From: CAYRFQ01 sp964423615
GTDB lineage: Bacteria > Planctomycetota > Planctomycetia > Gemmatales > Gemmataceae
Length of the DNA stretch: 64,000 nt
Direction: 5' to 3'
NCBI GenBank assembly: GCA_964423615.1
Contig: CAYRFQ010000004.1
Coordinates: 146,618 to 210,617 of the forward strand
The notes beneath the pieces are model-generated. The model saw only the letters and a program-made list of their open reading frames with translations. It did not search any database and was not told the DNA's origin. The translations under genes and the position numbers were made by a program. How positions within the stretch are numbered: position 1 is the stretch's first letter; the number at the start of each line of letters is the position of its first letter. Shown here one piece after another: positions 61,599 to 64,000 of the stretch.

Positions 61599-62714
61599 AT
61601 GTCTCGTTGGCTTCGTCTTATGCCTTTGTTTCTCTGGCTGTTCGTCGCTCCTGATCACAGCCTGGCGCAAAACAATGAGATGTCGTTCCTTCGTTATCTC
61701 CCAGAAAACACAAAGGTCGTTGGCGTCGTGAACGTGGGCGAGCTGTTTCAGTTTGAGATGGAAAACCAACCGGGCATTCATCGAGCGAGCCGAAAGTGGT
61801 ATGCCGATGTGTTCGTCCCAGGAGTGAAGGAACTCCCCAAGCAACTGGGAATCACTCGAGTCAACCGGGTCATCATTGGACTCCCAGTCATCGGCGACCC
61901 ACAAGGCTGTTTGGTGGTGCGAGGGGAGATCGATCGAAAGGTGTTCAACAAACAAGTGGTCCTGAGTCCGGGGATTCGGCCGATCCACAAGAGCAAGAAT
62001 CTTACGGTGTTCGAAATGGACGCCCAGAAATTTCCGAAGTCAAAGCGGCCGAATTTCGGACTCCTTGGCAGTCTGGAAAAACAGTTTCTAGTCCGACCTA
62101 TCAAGGACAAACTTTGGTTTGCGGCAGTCGACGGCTCGACTATCTTCATGTCCTTCCGTAGCCACAAGGATGTGTTGACGATTGCCAAACAGCAACGCGA
62201 GCAAAAAGTCGCATTGAACACCAAGATGCGAAGACTCCTGTCCACAGCCGATTCGAGTCGTGGAGGGATCGTTCTTCTCACCCTCGGGGAAGAATCTGTT
62301 CCTGGAAGATTTCAGAGAGAGATAATGGGGGACATCTTCCGACAATTGGATCATTTCTCCATTCGGTTAGAAAATACTCAGGATAAATCGACCCTCAAGA
62401 TCGTGGCGCATACCAAGAACCGGATGTTCGCCAAAGCGGTACACCAAGAACTGTCCAACGGACTGAAAAGGTTACAGGGAGGAATGCTTCGACAAGCGAG
62501 ACAGGGGTTACTGGCTTACAAGCTCCTACGCACGTTCAATCCGAAGAAAGCCAACGCCGCGTGGGATGTGCTGCTGCTCGTTGCCGATCCGTTACTTGCT
62601 TTCGCGGAATCCATGACGCCTGAACTTGACGACAAAGTCGTGCAGATCACCTCGGAGGTACCAAGGTCCCGATTCTCAAGCCTGGTGAAGGCGTTGTTGC
62701 CCCCAACGAAGTAG
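61599..62714 (+). CDS. Secreted protein of unknown function
   Basis: A 371-residue protein with a signal peptide (about residues 1-22, 'LWLFVAPDHSLAQ') and a mature alpha/beta domain. It begins 'SFLRYLPENTKVVGVVNVGELFQFE', then 'GITRVNRVIIGLPVIGDPQGCLVVRGEIDRKVFNKQ', a pattern of paired beta-alpha units seen in other planctomycete secreted proteins (DUF3352-like). No catalytic motif is visible. A start at 61599 is supported by an AGGAG site about 10 nt upstream. It precedes the alpha/beta hydrolase gene by 49 nt, and the two are probably co-transcribed. It is divergent from BBP7. Confidence 0.8.
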   Translation: MSRWLRLMPLFLWLFVAPDHSLAQNNEMSFLRYLPENTKVVGVVNVGELFQFEMENQPGIHRASRKWYADVFVPGVKELPKQLGITRVNRVIIGLPVIGDPQGCLVVRGEIDRKVFNKQVVLSPGIRPIHKSKNLTVFEMDAQKFPKSKRPNFGLLGSLEKQFLVRPIKDKLWFAAVDGSTIFMSFRSHKDVLTIAKQQREQKVALNTKMRRLLSTADSSRGGIVLLTLGEESVPGRFQREIMGDIFRQLDHFSIRLENTQDKSTLKIVAHTKNRMFAKAVHQELSNGLKRLQGGMLRQARQGLLAYKLLRTFNPKKANAAWDVLLLVADPLLAFAESMTPELDDKVVQITSEVPRSRFSSLVKALLPPTK

Positions 62715-62763
62715 GAAGTGTCGAGGGTCGAGAAACTCGACTCCCATAACCAGTGAGGTTCCC

Positions 62764-63675
62764 ATGCGAATACAGTCTTTTGTTGTCGGGTATTGTTTGT
62801 TGTCCTGCCTGTCGGTTCAAGCCCACGAGTTGGGTGAGGAAGGATACGCCAAGTCCGGGGATGCAAAGATCCATTACGTCACCGAAGGTAACGGGCCTTT
62901 GGTGATCATGATCCACGGCTTCCCCGATTACTGGTATACATGGCGGGATCAAATTCCCGCCCTGGCGAAACACTATCAGGTCGTTGCGGTCGACCTCCGA
63001 GGGTACAACAAGAGCAGCCAGCCCAAGGGGGTGAAGAACTACACCATGGACAAGCTCGTATCAGACATCGACGCTGTCCGTAAGCACTTCAAGCGAAAGA
63101 AGACTACCGTTGTCGGTCACGACTGGGGTGGTGCAATTACCTGGGCCTACGCCATGGCTAAGCCGAAACACATCGACCGACTGGTAGTCCTGAACTCGCC
63201 TCACCCAAAAGGGATCATGCGAGAACTGGCGACGAATCCACAGCAACAGAAAAACAGCGAGTACGCCCGGAAATTCCAAAAGCCGGGAATCGAGAAGTTT
63301 CTGATTCCGGAATTGTTGGCCGGATGGGTGAAGGAAAAGGATGCCCAGAAAAAGTACGTTGCAGCCTTACGACGGTCTTCCATGGAAGGAATGCTCAATT
63401 ATTATCGAGCTAACTACCCACGACTACCGTACAAGGACGATAAAGAGTTTCCGTCGGTCAAATGTCCCGTTTTGATCATTCACGGGCTCAAGGATCAGTA
63501 CTTGCTTCCTGGAGCACTGAACGGAACCTGGAAGTGGGTCAAGAAAGATCTGACCATCGTGACCGTCCCCAAAGCCGACCACTTTGTTCATCGCGATGCC
63601 CCGGACTTTGTGACAAGGACGATGGTTCGGTGGTTGACTGCGAGGGACAAAAATCCCGAAGCGACGCAACACTGA
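62764..63675 (+). CDS. Exported alpha/beta hydrolase (epoxide-hydrolase-like)
   Basis: A 303-residue alpha/beta-hydrolase with a signal peptide (about residues 1-20, 'LLSCLSVQAHE'). It has the oxyanion motif 'MIHGFPDYWYTW' (HGxP), 'VVAVDLRGYNKSSQP', the nucleophile elbow 'VVGHDWGGAI' (Asp nucleophile, as in epoxide hydrolases and dehalogenases) and the catalytic His in 'PKADHFVHRDAP'. The Asp in the elbow favours epoxide hydrolase or haloalkane dehalogenase chemistry over esterase. Export makes it periplasmic or extracellular. A GAGG site precedes the ATG. It follows the secreted protein at 61599 in a likely two-gene unit. Confidence 0.9.
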   Translation: MRIQSFVVGYCLLSCLSVQAHELGEEGYAKSGDAKIHYVTEGNGPLVIMIHGFPDYWYTWRDQIPALAKHYQVVAVDLRGYNKSSQPKGVKNYTMDKLVSDIDAVRKHFKRKKTTVVGHDWGGAITWAYAMAKPKHIDRLVVLNSPHPKGIMRELATNPQQQKNSEYARKFQKPGIEKFLIPELLAGWVKEKDAQKKYVAALRRSSMEGMLNYYRANYPRLPYKDDKEFPSVKCPVLIIHGLKDQYLLPGALNGTWKWVKKDLTIVTVPKADHFVHRDAPDFVTRTMVRWLTARDKNPEATQH

Positions 63676-64000
63676 GATCAAATTGCACTTCGGAGCCTTA
63701 AGCCTTCTTCCTGCCGAGAAGAGAGAAACTGATTGAGACCGGCCCGTCCAGAGAAGCAGGCACACTCGCACCGGTGAACATAAGATTGTCCAGTTTGTGC
63801 TCAAAGTGGTTTTTCGGAGCGTTCGCAGCACGAAACGGACGAGACCGGCGGCACGCCGCAGCCCAACACAAGAACCGAACAAGAATTCGCTTTGTGTTCC
63901 GAGGGAGCCTGCTTCTTCAGTTCTCTTGTCCGCGCGGTCATTGAGCGAGCCTAATACTACAGCGCGAGGTCTTGCTTTCTGGTGCTCCTTAACTCCTACA
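63676..64000. other. Right-edge non-coding region with terminal inverted repeats
   Basis: No gene is supported. AGAAGCAGGC (63752-63761) and GCCTGCTTCT (63907-63916) are perfect 10-bp inverted repeats 145 bp apart. Similarity extends to 15 of 17 positions (AGAAGCAGGCnCnCTCG), giving a 165-bp unit resembling a miniature inverted-repeat element. Confidence 0.45.
63752..63916. repeat. MITE-like element bounded by imperfect 17-bp inverted repeats
   Basis: The two ends read AGAAGCAGGC-A-C-A-CTCG and, on the other strand, AGAAGCAGGC-T-C-C-CTCG. There is no reading frame across the unit with a start and a domain. Target duplications were not identified. Confidence 0.4.

Overview
The window looks like chromosomal DNA of a planctomycete (phylum Planctomycetota). 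The case rests on lineage-typical families: a BBP7-type outer-membrane barrel, a TIGR03067-type domain, a TIGR02999-type ECF sigma factor, a DUF1080 secreted protein, a GldF/GldG/DUF4340 ABC cluster, and two large exported proteins whose N-termini carry the planctomycete signatures 'FEERCVP' and 'LEARNLLAG'. Gene density is moderate, intergenic spacers are often 200-600 bp, and no rRNA, tRNA, CRISPR array, integrase or intact insertion sequence was seen.

Layout. 0-2.5 kb: 2-aminoethylphosphonate transaminase (phnW) followed by acetate kinase (ackA). 2.6-3.9 kb: a minus-strand operon of three small proteins (zinc ribbon, YbjQ-like, membrane protein). 4.4-5.8 kb: a gene split by an in-frame TGA that is best read as a selenoprotein with a bacterial SECIS hairpin. 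6-10.4 kb: DUF1080 protein, small HAD phosphatase, secreted protein, purH and an FMN reductase. 10.4-21 kb (minus): a glycosyltransferase-HAD fusion, class II ribonucleotide reductase (nrdJ), dCTP deaminase (dcd) and a large AsmA-like protein. 21-24.4 kb: a tightly overlapping operon of two membrane proteins and a protein-prenyltransferase-beta-like protein. 25.7-28.2 kb: a sulfite/nitrite reductase with an unusual C-terminal extension. 28.4-36.2 kb: a broken TIGR03067 gene, an endonuclease V-like gene, a degenerate Ser/Thr kinase, a family 2 glycosyltransferase, a PhyH-type dioxygenase, a GNAT acetyltransferase and an extremely acidic low-complexity protein. 36.5-44.8 kb (minus): ATPase, permease, GldG-like and DUF4340 genes, one ABC export/gliding-type system. 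45-49.3 kb: a secreted protein, a P-loop kinase, a HIT hydrolase and an RNase HII-like protein. 49.5-61.3 kb (minus): a CAP-domain exported protein, a 1.2-kb non-coding stretch full of hairpins, a 1947-residue PA14/cadherin/glycosidase-like surface protein, an ECF sigma factor and a BBP7 barrel. 61.6-63.7 kb: a secreted protein and an exported alpha/beta hydrolase.

How they fit together. Core metabolism is represented by purine synthesis (purH), deoxynucleotide supply (dcd, nrdJ), sulfite or nitrite reduction, and phosphonate plus acetate metabolism. The rest is largely envelope and secreted functions typical of planctomycetes. The strongest unusual object is the selenoprotein candidate at 4456-5772, where a Cys-UGA pair in a thioredoxin-like region is followed at the right distance by a two-part stem-loop. 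Other things worth a second look are the prenyltransferase-like operon that has lost two of three zinc ligands, the GpgS-like glycosyltransferase fused to a HAD phosphatase, the repeat-bearing tail on the siroheme reductase, the probable pseudokinase, and the hairpin cluster at 51.36-51.65 kb. All identifications come from reading the sequence and from memory of the families; no database search was run.
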